DNA of 40,751 nt. Source: Nocardioidaceae bacterium. Lineage in GTDB: Bacteria; Actinomycetota; Actinomycetes; Propionibacteriales; Nocardioidaceae. The translations under genes were made by a program, and so were the position numbers. A model generated the notes under the pieces. The model ran no database searches. It saw only the letters and a list, made by a program, of their open reading frames with translations, and was not told the DNA's origin. Each line of letters opens with the position of its first letter. Position 1 is the first letter of the stretch. Positions 1 to 7,946 of this stretch are shown here, in pieces. The stretch is taken from positions 1-40,751 of the forward strand of contig WQZX01000027.1 in the NCBI GenBank assembly GCA_009780515.1, written 5' to 3'.

Positions 1-108
1 CGCGCCGATCTGGCGAGGCGGGGACGCGAAGGCATGCTGGATCGCACGTCGAGCGGCCCCAACGCAGCGAGATCGGATGCGAAAGTCCGCGCAGTAGGCG
101 GCGGATAA
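1..108 (+). other. Unassigned left edge, possible 3' end of a gene
   Basis: Reading frame 1 is open from the window edge to a TAA at 106-108, so this could be the tail of a plus-strand gene convergent with dapF. The encoded 35 residues are rich in Arg, Gly and Ala and match no family I recognise. A GGAG-like site followed by ATG at about 114 leads straight into a TAG, so no gene begins there. It may equally be non-coding. Confidence 0.15.
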
Positions 109-119
109 GGAGACATGCC

Positions 120-1001
120 CTAGAGGTCGGTGTCGCCGCTCGCGACGAGGACGGCCGGGCCGGCCATCAGGATCCGGTCGTCGGCGGTCCAGGTGATCGT
201 GAGGGTGCCGCCGGGGAGGTCGACGCGATAGGGCACGTCCCGCGCACCGCCCTCGGGAACGTCGCGCAACGCGCCCGCCACCGCCACCGCGCACGCGCCC
301 GTGCCGCACGACCGGGTCTCGCCCGATCCCCGCTCGTGGACGCGCATGGCGAGGTGGGCGTCGCCGGGTCGTACGACGAACTCGACGTTGACGCCGTCCG
401 GGTAGACCCCGGCGTCGTACGACGGCCGGCTGGTGAGCGGGCCGACGTCGGCGAGGTCCTGGCCGTCGTCGAGGAAGGCGACGGCGTGCGGGTTGCCCAT
501 GTCGACGTGGCGGGCCGTCCAGCGACGGGCACTGCCGTCGACGGTGACACCGACCTCGGTCTCCTCGAGCACCTTCGGCATGCCCATGTCGACGGTGATC
601 TCGCCCTCGGCGCTGCCGTCGGCGAAGGTGAGCACCTTGATGCCGTCGCGGGTCGCGATCGGCACCGGCACGGACGGATCGACCAGGCCCTCGAGGGCGA
701 GGTGGCGGCCGAAGACACGGACGCCGTTGCCGCACATCTCCGCGATCGAGCCGTCGGCGTTGCGGTAGTCCATGAACCACTCGGCCCCGGGGGTCTCGAC
801 AGGCTCGACCACCTGGGCGGGCTCGACCACCTGGGCGGTGCGGACGACGCGGAGGACGCCGTCGGCGCCGATGCCGGCACGCCGGTCGCACAGCGCGCGC
901 ACCCTCTCGATCGGCAGGTCGCCGTGGACGCTGCCGTCGTGATCGGGCAGCAGCACGAAGTCGTTCTCGGTGCCGTGGCCCTTGAGGAAGGGGTAGCTCA
1001 C
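120..1001 (-). CDS. dapF: Diaminopimelate epimerase
   Basis: Interconverts LL- and meso-diaminopimelate in the cytoplasm, supplying lysine and peptidoglycan. The 293-residue product has both catalytic cysteine motifs: Cys90 in MCGNGVRVF and Cys232 in RSCGTGAC, plus the N-terminal KGHGTENDF. The start is a GTG at 999-1001; the nearby ATG at 1004-1006 is out of frame and runs into a stop. It lies 5 bases downstream of miaA, so co-transcription with miaA is likely, an arrangement common in actinobacteria. Oddity: residues about 56-70 contain AQVVEP twice in tandem, encoded by a dispersed repeat (792-838) that seems to have inserted in frame in a surface segment between conserved motifs. Confidence 0.96.
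   Translation of the reverse strand: MSYPFLKGHGTENDFVLLPDHDGSVHGDLPIERVRALCDRRAGIGADGVLRVVRTAQVVEPAQVVEPVETPGAEWFMDYRNADGSIAEMCGNGVRVFGRHLALEGLVDPSVPVPIATRDGIKVLTFADGSAEGEITVDMGMPKVLEETEVGVTVDGSARRWTARHVDMGNPHAVAFLDDGQDLADVGPLTSRPSYDAGVYPDGVNVEFVVRPGDAHLAMRVHERGSGETRSCGTGACAVAVAGALRDVPEGGARDVPYRVDLPGGTLTITWTADDRILMAGPAVLVASGDTDL
792..813 (+). repeat. Dispersed 22-bp repeat, copy 1 (in dapF)
   Basis: This 22-base stretch begins GGTCTCGACAGGCTCGACCA and is identical to 38489-38510 inside cheX. Diverged direct and inverted copies occur in cheB (36565-36583 and 36627-36649). Similar short repeats scattered through actinomycete genomes are known to me only by impression, so the family name is left open. 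Confidence 0.85.
803..838. repeat. 18-bp perfect tandem duplication inside dapF
   Basis: The 18-base unit GCTCGACCACCTGGGCGG occurs at 803-820 and again at 821-838 without mismatch. It extends the dispersed 22-bp repeat at 792-813 and encodes the repeated AQVVEP in DapF. Because the unit is a multiple of three, the frame is kept. Confidence 0.9.
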
Positions 1002-1006
1002 GCCAT

Positions 1007-1930
1007 TCAGCGTACGGCGAAGGCGCGGACGGCTGCCAACGCCTTCGCGACCCGGTCGGGGTCGTCGTACCTCACCCAGCCGATGCGCTCGTCGCCGCGC
1101 CACCAGGCCATCTGGCGGCGGGCGAACTTGCGGGTGGCGGCGACGGTGCGCTCCTGTGCCTCGGCGAGGGTGAGGTCGCCGCGGAGGTGGGCCATGACCT
1201 GGCGGTAGCCGATCGCCACGGACGCCGTACGGCCCTCGGCGAGGCCCTCGGCGAGGAGGCGCTCGACCTCGGCGACGAGACCGTCGTCGAACATCCGCTG
1301 CACGCGCGCCTCGATGCGTGCGTCCAGCTCCTCGCGCTCGATCATCACGCCGATCTGAAGGGTGTCGGGGTCGGCGTACTCCTGGACGGGCAGGCGGGCG
1401 CTGAACGGCTTGCCGGTGAGCTCGATGACCTCGAGGGCACGCACGATGCGGCGGCCGTTGTCGGGCTCGATCCGCTCGCCGGAGACCGGGTCGAGCTCGC
1501 GGAGTCGGGCGAAGAGCGAGGCCGTGCCGTCTGCCTCGAGCTCGGCCTCGAGCCGGGCCCGGACGTCCGGGTCGGTGCCCGGGAAGTCGAAGCGGTCGAC
1601 GATCGCGCGGGTGTACAGGGCGGAGCCGCCGCAGAGGACCGGCGTGGTGCCACGGGCGCGCAGCTCGGTGACCAACCCGCGCGCCCATCCCTGGAACTCC
1701 GCGACGGAGGCGGGCTCGCGCACGGTGAGCGTGTCGAGCAGGTGGTGCGGGACGGCGCGACGCTCGGCGGCGGTCGGCTTGGCGGTGCCGATGTCCATGC
1801 CGCGGTAGAGCGCCATCGCGTCGGTGTTGATCACCTCGCCGCCGAGAGCCTCCGCCAGCTCGACCGACAGGCTCGTCTTGCCGCTGGCCGTCGGGCCGAC
1901 GATCGCGACGATCGGGAGCTGGACGGACAC
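1007..1930 (-). CDS. miaA: tRNA dimethylallyltransferase
   Basis: Transfers the dimethylallyl group to N6 of adenosine 37 in tRNAs that read UNN codons; MiaB, encoded at 3602-5089, then adds the methylthio group. The 307-residue protein is of normal family length. It has a P-loop close to the N-terminus (GPTASGKTSLS), the NTDAMALYRGMDIGTAKPT segment typical of MiaA, and the C-terminal ATRKFARRQMAWWR segment. The start is a GTG at 1928-1930. It is divergent from the small gene at 2013 across an 82-bp gap and is followed by dapF after 5 bases. Confidence 0.97.
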   Translation of the reverse strand: MSVQLPIVAIVGPTASGKTSLSVELAEALGGEVINTDAMALYRGMDIGTAKPTAAERRAVPHHLLDTLTVREPASVAEFQGWARGLVTELRARGTTPVLCGGSALYTRAIVDRFDFPGTDPDVRARLEAELEADGTASLFARLRELDPVSGERIEPDNGRRIVRALEVIELTGKPFSARLPVQEYADPDTLQIGVMIEREELDARIEARVQRMFDDGLVAEVERLLAEGLAEGRTASVAIGYRQVMAHLRGDLTLAEAQERTVAATRKFARRQMAWWRGDERIGWVRYDDPDRVAKALAAVRAFAVR

Positions 1931-1955
1931 GTCGCCAATCCTCGCAGGCGCTGGC

Positions 1956-1961
1956 TACTGT
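1956..1961 (+). promoter_or_regulatory. Possible -10 box for the small gene at 2013
   Basis: TACTGT fits the TANNNT pattern of actinobacterial -10 boxes and lies about 50 bases before the GTG start. There is no convincing -35 hexamer. A GGGGG run just before the GTG serves as ribosome binding site. Confidence 0.3.
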
Positions 1962-2012
1962 GTCGGGAGCCGGCCCGACGGGGGCCGACACCGATCCAAT
2001 TGGGGGTATCTC

Positions 2013-2186
2013 GTGGGATTTCTGGACGACGCCAAGGACAAGCTGAGCAACGCGGCCTCCCAGGGCCAGCTCGACGGCGCCATCGACAAGGCCGCCCAGG
2101 TCGCCGATGACAAGACCGGCGGCAAGTACGGCGACCAGATCGGCTCCGCGGCCGACAAGGCCAAGGACGCGCTCGGCAACCTCTGA
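2013..2186 (+). CDS. Small charged protein, MT0933/Rv0909-like antitoxin family
   Basis: A 57-residue hydrophilic, alanine- and lysine-rich protein starting at GTG with a GGGGG Shine-Dalgarno 5 bases upstream. The pattern MGFLDDAKDKL, then repeated DKAAQ / ADDKTGGKYGDQI / ADKAKDAL, is that of small actinobacterial proteins annotated as MT0933-like antitoxins. Those pair with a SRPBCC-fold toxin in Mycobacterium. No toxin candidate lies next to it here: the next gene is a Nudix hydrolase 28 bases downstream. The antitoxin name may therefore not reflect its job, and the sequence is equally compatible with an amphipathic helical stress protein. Confidence 0.7.
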   Translation: MGFLDDAKDKLSNAASQGQLDGAIDKAAQVADDKTGGKYGDQIGSAADKAKDALGNL

Positions 2187-2214
2187 CGCGCGACAGGCTG
2201 GAGGGCGACCCCGG

Positions 2215-2700
2215 ATGACGATCATCGACCCGACGTCCGGGGTCGCTCGCTTCTCGGTCGTGCCGGCGGCGTACGTCCTGTTCCTGCGCGCCGGCGAGAC
2301 CGGCGACGAGGTGCTGCTGCAGCTGCGGCAGAACACCGGGTTCATGGACGGCCACTGGGCCTCCGCGGCAGCCGGTCACATCGAGCGCGGCGAGACGGCG
2401 ACGGATGCCGCACGGCGGGAGGCGGCCGAGGAGCTCGGCGTCATCTCGCTGGACCTCCGGTTCGCGACGTCGATGCAGCGAACCGCCCATGGTCATGACA
2501 TCGACGAGCGCGTCGACTTCTTCTTCGTGGCGCGGAGCTGGTCGCCGGAGCCGCGCATCCTCGAGCCGGCGAAGTGCGCCGACCTCCGCTGGTGCCCGAT
2601 CGCGGACCTCGACCGGCTGGCCGAGCCGGTGGTGCCGCACGAGCGGTACGTGCTGGGGCTGCTGCCCGACGTACCAGCGCTGACGTCGTTCGGCTTCTGA
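2215..2700 (+). CDS. Nudix hydrolase
   Basis: A 161-residue cytoplasmic enzyme expected to hydrolyse a nucleoside diphosphate linked to another group. The complete Nudix box is visible at residues 54-76: G, five residues, E, then REAAEELGV. The start ATG at 2215 follows shortly after the MT0933-like gene, so the two may be co-transcribed. The substrate cannot be told from the sequence; family members act on oxidised nucleotides, ADP-ribose or similar compounds. Confidence 0.9.
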   Translation: MTIIDPTSGVARFSVVPAAYVLFLRAGETGDEVLLQLRQNTGFMDGHWASAAAGHIERGETATDAARREAAEELGVISLDLRFATSMQRTAHGHDIDERVDFFFVARSWSPEPRILEPAKCADLRWCPIADLDRLAEPVVPHERYVLGLLPDVPALTSFGF

Positions 2701-2734
2701 CCCTTCCGAGGCTGCCGAGGCGGCCGGACCTGTG

Positions 2735-2754
2735 GACAAGCGCACCCGCTTGTC
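2735..2754. promoter_or_regulatory. Perfect 8-bp inverted repeat before the TetR-like gene
   Basis: GACAAGCG (2735-2742) and CGCTTGTC (2747-2754) are exact inverted repeats around CACC, 24 bases before the start of the TetR-like gene. In RNA it would be a short GC-rich hairpin without a T run. As DNA it has the size and symmetry of a TetR-type operator, so autoregulation is a reasonable guess; a terminator for the Nudix gene is the alternative. Confidence 0.45.
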
Positions 2755-2778
2755 GGTCGGGCGTGCTTCGCTGACCGG

Positions 2779-3432
2779 ATGAGCCTGTTCCTCGAGCCGC
2801 AGTCGCTCGCCTTCACCGACGAGCTCACCGACGCGGCGGTCCGGCTGCTGGCGACCACCGGCGTGCCCCGGCTGTCCCTCGGGCTGGTCGCTGCCGGCAT
2901 GGGGATGAGTCGACAAGGGCTCACGCAGCGGCTCAAGACCGAGCTCGAGGCCGCGAGGCACGAGAGCGCTCCGGCCGCCTACCTGCACGAGATCGTGGCG
3001 GGCCGCTTCGGCACGAGGTTCTGCGCCTGGTCGACCGACGGGCTGTTCGATGACGGGACCGGACGTCCGCCCAGGCTGGCCGTGCCGGTCACCGAGGAGG
3101 AGCGGACCGGGACGCGCATCTGGCACACGCTGCGCGAGATCGCTCGCGCCGACCGGGCCGACGGCGAGACGGGCCCCGCTCGGGCGCTCGCCATGACCAA
3201 CCACGGCCTCCGACGCGAGACGCGGACGGCCCTCGAGCGCTGGAGCGGACGTCGGCTGTCGCTCGCCGAGGTGTGCGCGATCCTCGCCCTGGTCGACGGC
3301 GTGCACATCGCGGCGTCAGCGCCGATCGCGCCGATCGCGCCGATCGCGCCGGCGATCGCGCGCAAGATCCTCGACGACGCGATCCTCGCGCTCGCCGCTC
3401 GCGCCGCCGGCGACAGCGCGCCGGCGGCCTGA
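2779..3432 (+). CDS. TetR-like transcriptional regulator (divergent)
   Basis: A 217-residue protein. Residues about 14-55 follow the TetR helix-turn-helix pattern: an AAVRLLATTG helix, then SLGLVAAGMGMSRQGLTQRLKTE. The rest, which would be the ligand-binding and dimer part, matches nothing I recognise. Near the C-terminus is a run of API triplets (API-API-API-AP) encoded by three perfect copies of a 9-base unit. It has no operon partner and is convergent with miaB. The assignment rests on the N-terminal pattern only, so a target cannot be named. Confidence 0.55.
   Translation: MSLFLEPQSLAFTDELTDAAVRLLATTGVPRLSLGLVAAGMGMSRQGLTQRLKTELEAARHESAPAAYLHEIVAGRFGTRFCAWSTDGLFDDGTGRPPRLAVPVTEEERTGTRIWHTLREIARADRADGETGPARALAMTNHGLRRETRTALERWSGRRLSLAEVCAILALVDGVHIAASAPIAPIAPIAPAIARKILDDAILALAARAAGDSAPAA
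3319..3345 (+). repeat. Three tandem copies of GCGCCGATC in a coding sequence
   Basis: The 9-base unit GCGCCGATC is repeated three times without mismatch (3319-3327, 3328-3336, 3337-3345), followed by a partial GCGCC. It encodes Ala-Pro-Ile repeats in the TetR-like protein. Copy number could change by slippage without shifting the frame. Confidence 0.85.
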
Positions 3433-3473
3433 TCGACCGTCAGGCCCTCTCGCCGGCGCATCGCTCCGGCTCC

Positions 3474-3573
3474 TGCCTGCCGGCAGGCAACCTGGCAAGC
3501 ACGCACTCCGGCGGTTTCCTGCGGGCAAGCAACCGCCCAACAGCCGACCGCCGACTTGCCTGCCGGCAAGCAA
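3474..3573. repeat. Cluster of palindromic GGCAAGCAACC-type repeats between convergent genes
   Basis: Between two converging genes lie a perfect 16-bp palindrome (TGCCTGCCGGCAGGCA, 3474-3489) and a hairpin with 6-bp arms (CTTGCC 3555-3560, GGCAAG 3565-3570). Variants of GGCAAGCAACC follow or separate them at about 3483, 3494, 3523 and 3566. The cluster may end transcription from both sides, or be a degenerate REP-like element. No T run follows either hairpin. Confidence 0.6.
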
Positions 3574-3601
3574 CCGGCGCGACGCACCCGCTTGAGGGCG
3601 G

Positions 3602-5089
3602 TCAGCGGCAGGTGGGCGCGTCGGGGAGCGGGGCGGGCACGCCGATGGTCGGCATGCCGAGCCCGACGCCGGCGCCCCCACCGCTGGCCGAGACCCCGTT
3701 GCGCGCGGCCCAGGCGTCGCCCGAACGGGTGCGACGGACCGACAGGATGTCGCCGTCGGCCTCCAGGTAGTGCGGGGCCCCCCGGGTGATGGTGACCGTG
3801 ACCATGTCGCCCGGTCGCAGCGGCTCGCCCTGCGCGAGCGCACCGTTGAAGTGGACCAGGCGGTTGTCGGGGGCACGTCCGGAGAGGCGACCGGTGTCGC
3901 CGTCCTTGCGGCCCTCGCCCTCGGCGACCATCACCTCGACGGTGCGGCCGACCTGGCGCCGGTTCTCCTCCCACGAGATCTCGTTCTGGAGGTCCACGAG
4001 CCGCTGGTAGCGGTCTTTGACCACCTCAGGCGCGACCTGGTCGGGCAGGGTGGCGGCGGGGGTGCCGGGGCGCTTGGAGTACTGGAAGGTGAAGGCGCCG
4101 GAGAAGCGCGCCTCGCGCACGACGTGCAGCGTCTCCTGGAAGTCCTCCTCGGTCTCGCCCGGGAAGCCCACGATGATGTCGGTGGTGATGGCGGCGTCCG
4201 GGATGGCCTCGCGGACCCGGTCGATGATCCCGAGGAACTTCGCCTGGCGGTAGGAGCGTCGCATCTCCTTGAGCAGCCTCGACGAGCCCGACTGCAGCGG
4301 CATGTGCAGCGACGGCATGACGTTCGGGGTCTCGGCCATCGCCTCGATGACGTCGTCGGTGAACTCGGCTGGGTGCGGCGAGGTGAAGCGCACCCGCTCC
4401 AGGCCCTCGACCTCACCGCACGCGCGCAGCAGCTTCGAGAAGGCCTGACGGTCGCCGAACTCCACGCCGTACGCGTTGACGTTCTGACCCAGCAGCGTCA
4501 CCTCGGAGACGCCCTCGGCGACCAGGGCCCGGATCTCGGCCAGGACGTCGCCCGGGCGGCGGTCCTTCTCCTTGCCGCGCAGCGACGGGACGATGCAGAA
4601 CGTGCAGGTGTTGTTGCAACCCACCGAGATCGACACCCAGGCGGCGTACGCCGAGTCGCGCTTGGTGGGCAGGGTCGACGGGAAGACCTCGAGCGACTCG
4701 AGGATCTCGACCTGCGCCTCCTCCTGCACCCGCGCTCGCTCGAGCAGCGCCGGCAGCGAGCCGATGTTGTGGGTGCCGAACACGACGTCCACCCACGGCG
4801 CGCGCTGGACGACGGTGTCGCGGTCCTTCTGGGCCATGCAGCCGCCGACCGCGATCTGCATGCCCGGCTTCCTCGCCTTGACCGGCGCGAGGTGGCCGAG
4901 GTTGCCGTAGAGCTTGTTGTCGGCGTTCTCGCGGACCGCGCAGGTGTTGAACACGACCACGTCGGCCTGCTCGTCGTCACTCGCCGCGACGTACCCGGCG
5001 TCCTCGAGAAGCCCACCGATCCGCTCGGAGTCGTGGACGTTCATCTGGCACCCGTAGGTGCGGACCTGGTACGTGCGCGCGCTGCTCAT
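3602..5089 (-). CDS. miaB: tRNA-2-methylthio-N6-dimethylallyladenosine synthase
   Basis: Radical-SAM methylthiotransferase that converts i6A37, made by MiaA, to ms2i6A37. The 495-residue protein has the N-terminal cluster cysteines ([21 protein letters not shown]), the radical-SAM motif CNNTCTFC in the middle, and a C-terminal TRAM region (about residues 380-450). A glycine-rich tail follows the TRAM domain. The start ATG at 5087-5089 opens directly into [17 protein letters not shown]. It is separated from miaA by several plus-strand genes, so the two tRNA-modification genes are near each other but not in one operon. Confidence 0.97.
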   Translation of the reverse strand: MSSARTYQVRTYGCQMNVHDSERIGGLLEDAGYVAASDDEQADVVVFNTCAVRENADNKLYGNLGHLAPVKARKPGMQIAVGGCMAQKDRDTVVQRAPWVDVVFGTHNIGSLPALLERARVQEEAQVEILESLEVFPSTLPTKRDSAYAAWVSISVGCNNTCTFCIVPSLRGKEKDRRPGDVLAEIRALVAEGVSEVTLLGQNVNAYGVEFGDRQAFSKLLRACGEVEGLERVRFTSPHPAEFTDDVIEAMAETPNVMPSLHMPLQSGSSRLLKEMRRSYRQAKFLGIIDRVREAIPDAAITTDIIVGFPGETEEDFQETLHVVREARFSGAFTFQYSKRPGTPAATLPDQVAPEVVKDRYQRLVDLQNEISWEENRRQVGRTVEVMVAEGEGRKDGDTGRLSGRAPDNRLVHFNGALAQGEPLRPGDMVTVTITRGAPHYLEADGDILSVRRTRSGDAWAARNGVSASGGGAGVGLGMPTIGVPAPLPDAPTCR

Positions 5090-5134
5090 GACCCGCCAAG
5101 CGTACGGCGACGCGACGCCGCGCCGGGAATCCGC

Positions 5135-5887
5135 TCAGCGGCGGCGGCCGACCACGAACACACGCCGGAACGGCAGCAGCACGACCCCGTCGCGAGAGGG
5201 GTACGCCGCCCGCAGCATCGGCCTGAGCTCGTCGACGTACCGCGCGCGGAGGTCGTCGGGCAGCGCGTCCAGGATCGGGCGGAGGCCGGTGCCGCTGAAC
5301 CACTCGAACACGGCGTCGTCGCCGTGCAGCACATGGAGGTAGGTGGTCTCCCAGGCGTCGACGTCGAAGTCGGCCGCGAGGGCCGCGAGGTAGTCGGCCG
5401 GGTCGTGGGACACCAGCTGTTCGCGACCGGCGGTGTGGGCGGCGTACTCCGCCATCGAGGCCAGCTCCTCGCCGAGGGTGTGCGACGGGAACGACTCGCT
5501 GCCGGGCACCTGGAACGCCAGCCACTCGCGCGCGGAACGGGCCGCCAGCGAGGGCAGCAGGGCGAGGTGGTCGGGCACCCACTGCAGCATCGCGTTGGAT
5601 ACCAGCACGTCGGCCTCGCCGTGCCACTCGCGCACGTCGGCCTGCTCCCACCGTGCGGAGGGGTGGTCGGCGCGGGCCCGCTGGACCATGTCCGGCGAGC
5701 TGTCGACGCCGAGGATGTCCGCCTCGGGCCACTTCTCGGCGAGCAGCATCGTCATGTTGCCCGGCCCGCAGCCGAGATCGACGACCGCGCGCGGCGACGC
5801 GGCGCCGATGCGGGCGACCAGGTCGACGAACGGCCGCCCGCGCTGGTCGGCGTACGTCAGGTAGCGCTGGGGGTCCCACGACGGCAT
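5135..5887 (-). CDS. tam: Trans-aconitate 2-methyltransferase-like SAM methyltransferase
   Basis: A 250-residue class I SAM-dependent methyltransferase. The SAM-binding glycine motif VDLGCGPGNMT lies at about residue 36, with acidic LGVDSS after the next strand. The start MPSWDPQRYLTYADQRGRPF and the LQWVPDH segment are those of the Tam family, which methylates trans-aconitate and so removes an aconitase inhibitor. It stands alone between miaB and the DUF4442 gene. The general class is certain; the exact substrate rests on family resemblance. Confidence 0.88.
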   Translation of the reverse strand: MPSWDPQRYLTYADQRGRPFVDLVARIGAASPRAVVDLGCGPGNMTMLLAEKWPEADILGVDSSPDMVQRARADHPSARWEQADVREWHGEADVLVSNAMLQWVPDHLALLPSLAARSAREWLAFQVPGSESFPSHTLGEELASMAEYAAHTAGREQLVSHDPADYLAALAADFDVDAWETTYLHVLHGDDAVFEWFSGTGLRPILDALPDDLRARYVDELRPMLRAAYPSRDGVVLLPFRRVFVVGRRR

Positions 5888-5915
5888 GCGCCGAGTATCC
5901 CCCGCGGGCGCTGAC

Positions 5916-6395
5916 CTACTTCTTCTTGTCGGTCACCCAGAGCCTGATGACGCCCTCGACCACGACGGTGCCGTCGTCGCGCACGCCCTTGACGCGCACG
6001 GGCAGGTCGCCGTCGGCCGTGTCCCACTGCTCCTGGTCGGTCTCGGCGATGCAGCGGATGTCGCTCGTCGCCTTGGCCGTGTAGGCGACCTCCATCCCCT
6101 TGGGGATCCACCGCTTCGACGCGGGGATCGTCACCTCGGCCAGCGCGCCCATCGCCATCTCCAGACCGTTGCACAGCGCGATCGCGTGCACGGTGCCGAT
6201 GTGGTTCTGGACCCCGCGCCGCTTGGGGATCCGGACCTCGGCGTAGTTGGGCCGGAGGTCGACCACGCGGGGGTGGATCGTCGCGAAGTACGGCGCCTTC
6301 TGGCTGAACGCGAACGAGAAGACCCGCTTGCCGACGGTCTTGCCGACGACCGGAAGCCCGGCAGTGCTCTTCCAGAGGGTGTGGAGCTGGCTCAT
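5916..6395 (-). CDS. DUF4442 hotdog-fold protein
   Basis: A 159-residue protein resembling the DUF4442 family, related to acyl-CoA thioesterases of the hotdog fold. The central N-H-I-G-T-V-H-A segment and following helix match the position of the hotdog helix. No role has been settled for most members. It ends in a basic tail (TDKKK), has no signal peptide, and lies 28 bases upstream of the tam start in the same direction, so co-transcription is possible. Confidence 0.75.
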   Translation of the reverse strand: MSQLHTLWKSTAGLPVVGKTVGKRVFSFAFSQKAPYFATIHPRVVDLRPNYAEVRIPKRRGVQNHIGTVHAIALCNGLEMAMGALAEVTIPASKRWIPKGMEVAYTAKATSDIRCIAETDQEQWDTADGDLPVRVKGVRDDGTVVVEGVIRLWVTDKKK

Positions 6396-6438
6396 GCGCC
6401 CAGGTTACTCATCAGTAACCGAGGAGCCGATCTCGGGA

Positions 6439-7797
6439 TCAACCCAGGCCGAGGCTGTGCAGCAGCGGGACCAGCGACTTCAGCGCTGCGCAGGGACCGG
6501 CGAGGAGACCACCGCACACGCCCTGCGCCGGCGGCGCCGGCGGCGGCGCCGGGGGGCTGGGCTGGGGGCTGGGCTGGTGACTCGGCGAGGTGATCGGCTG
6601 CGGGTGCGGCGCCGGCGTGTGGGCCGGACCCTTCGGAGCGGGGGCGGAGCTCGCCCGGCTCACCGGCTGCTGGACCGGAGCCGGGGCCGGCGCAGGCTTG
6701 GGGGCCGGCCTCCTCGCCGGCTTGGCCGGAGCCTTGTGGGCCGGGGCGGGCTTGGGCGCTCCGCCTGCCGGCGCCGGGTGCCGTGGGGCAGCTGCCGACG
6801 GCCTGGTCTCGACCGGGGTCTTGCCGTGGTGGGCGGTGACCGCCCAGGCTCCTGCTGCCACGGCCGCGACGGCGACCGCCGCGACGACGCCGACTGCCAC
6901 GGGTCCGGTGGACGCCCCGCCGGAGCTGGCACCGGCGGCGGTGCCGCCCGACGCGGCTCCGCCCGTGGCCGCCCCGCCGGCCACGGCGCCTCCACCCAGC
7001 CCGGCGGCCAGCCAGGCAACGACCTTGCCCGAGCGGCCGACGACGCCGAGCAGGACCAGCGGCAGGACGTACGCCGCCAGCTTGCTGTTGAGCTGACCGA
7101 CGACCAGGAACGCGGCGCTGCACTCCGGGCAGTCGTCGAGGTGCCCATCGAGCTTGTGCTGGGCCCGCGCGCTCAGGTCGCCGCGCGCGGACTGGCTCAT
7201 CCGGGCGTGCACCCAGCGGCACTCGTCACGTGCGGGCGCCGGCCCCGCGTGCATGTCGAGGTAGGCGCGCTTGAGCCCTTCGCGAGCGCGGTGGGCGAGC
7301 GAGGAGACCGTGCGAGGGGCGATGTCGAGCAGCTCGGCGACCTCGGCGGGCTTGCGACCCTCGACCTCGACGTGCCACAGGACCTGCTGCCAGCGTTCGG
7401 GCAGCGTCGCGAGCGCGTCGGAGGCGACGGACTCGTCGAGGCCCTCGACCATCGTCTCGACGGTGTCGGGCTCGGCGTCGTCGAGCAGCCACGGCTGGTC
7501 GGAGACCGGGGACTCGCGCGTCGCGCGCAGCGAGTCGCGGTAGCCGTTGCGGACGGTGACGTGCAGGTAGGCGCGGAAGTTCTCGTGAGGGCCGCCCCCG
7601 CCGCGCAGCGCGGCCAGCACGCGCGCGAACGACTCGGCGACCAGCTCGTCGGCCTGGTCGGCCCCGACGAGGATCCGGGCGAGCTGACGGGCGCCGTCGA
7701 CGTGGTCGCTGTAGAGCTCCTGGTAGGCGTCGTTGTCACCTGCGCGCACGCGTCGGAGCAGCTGCTCCTCGGACGCGGCGGTGGCGTCGTACGACAT
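6439..7797 (-). CDS. ECF-type sigma factor fused to zinc-finger anti-sigma-like membrane domain
   Basis: A 452-residue protein. Residues about 8-185 are an ECF sigma factor: region 2 (ELVAESFARVLAALRG) and region 4 (LPERWQQVLWHVEVEG, then AEVAELLDIAPRTVSSLAHRAREGLKRAYL). A zinc-finger-like H219-x3-C223-x2-C226 follows, as in anti-sigma factors, then hydrophobic stretches at about 240-256 and 300-322 with a Gly/Ala/Ser-rich linker, and a Pro/Ala-rich tail of about 130 residues predicted outside the cell. Sigma and anti-sigma functions thus appear joined in one chain. I chose the ATG at 7795-7797 because GGGGG lies at Shine-Dalgarno distance; an upstream in-frame GTG at 7828-7830 would add 11 residues. 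Confidence 0.85.
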   Translation of the reverse strand: MSYDATAASEEQLLRRVRAGDNDAYQELYSDHVDGARQLARILVGADQADELVAESFARVLAALRGGGGPHENFRAYLHVTVRNGYRDSLRATRESPVSDQPWLLDDAEPDTVETMVEGLDESVASDALATLPERWQQVLWHVEVEGRKPAEVAELLDIAPRTVSSLAHRAREGLKRAYLDMHAGPAPARDECRWVHARMSQSARGDLSARAQHKLDGHLDDCPECSAAFLVVGQLNSKLAAYVLPLVLLGVVGRSGKVVAWLAAGLGGGAVAGGAATGGAASGGTAAGASSGGASTGPVAVGVVAAVAVAAVAAGAWAVTAHHGKTPVETRPSAAAPRHPAPAGGAPKPAPAHKAPAKPARRPAPKPAPAPAPVQQPVSRASSAPAPKGPAHTPAPHPQPITSPSHQPSPQPSPPAPPPAPPAQGVCGGLLAGPCAALKSLVPLLHSLGLG

Positions 7798-7946
7798 CGG
7801 TGGCCCCCAGTTGTCGGGTTCTGCTCCCACGATCTTGCCATTTCCGCACTTTTTTCAAGATTCCGCGAAAACCGCGTGATGTTCCGTGACGCGCCACGTC
7901 TGGATCGGTGAACGGCCCGCCAAGGGCCGCTGATGTGAGGAGACAC
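7798..7946. promoter_or_regulatory. Divergent promoter region of the sigma-fusion gene and the gene at 7947
   Basis: This gap holds the most AT-rich stretch nearby (about 7850-7872, with a run of six T). On the minus strand GGAATC and TTGAAA could be -35 elements for the sigma gene, and GGAATC would fit an ECF-type site, but I find no convincing -10 partner. A short GGCCC/GGGCC hairpin (7914-7928) lies before the gene at 7947. Confidence 0.3.

Noticed and set aside
120..2345. A long open frame on the minus strand running from dapF through miaA and beyond, and many other long frames opposite known genes
   Set aside because: In DNA this GC-rich, antisense and shifted frames stay open by chance; these translate into Arg/Pro/Ala/Gly-rich low-complexity sequence and overlap well-identified genes.
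2013..2700. Toxin-antitoxin pair formed by the MT0933-like gene and its neighbour
   Set aside because: The neighbour is a Nudix hydrolase with a complete Nudix box, not the SRPBCC-type toxin expected for this family.
3474..3573. CRISPR array
   Set aside because: Repeat units are short, imperfect and irregularly spaced, with no constant spacer length and no cas genes.
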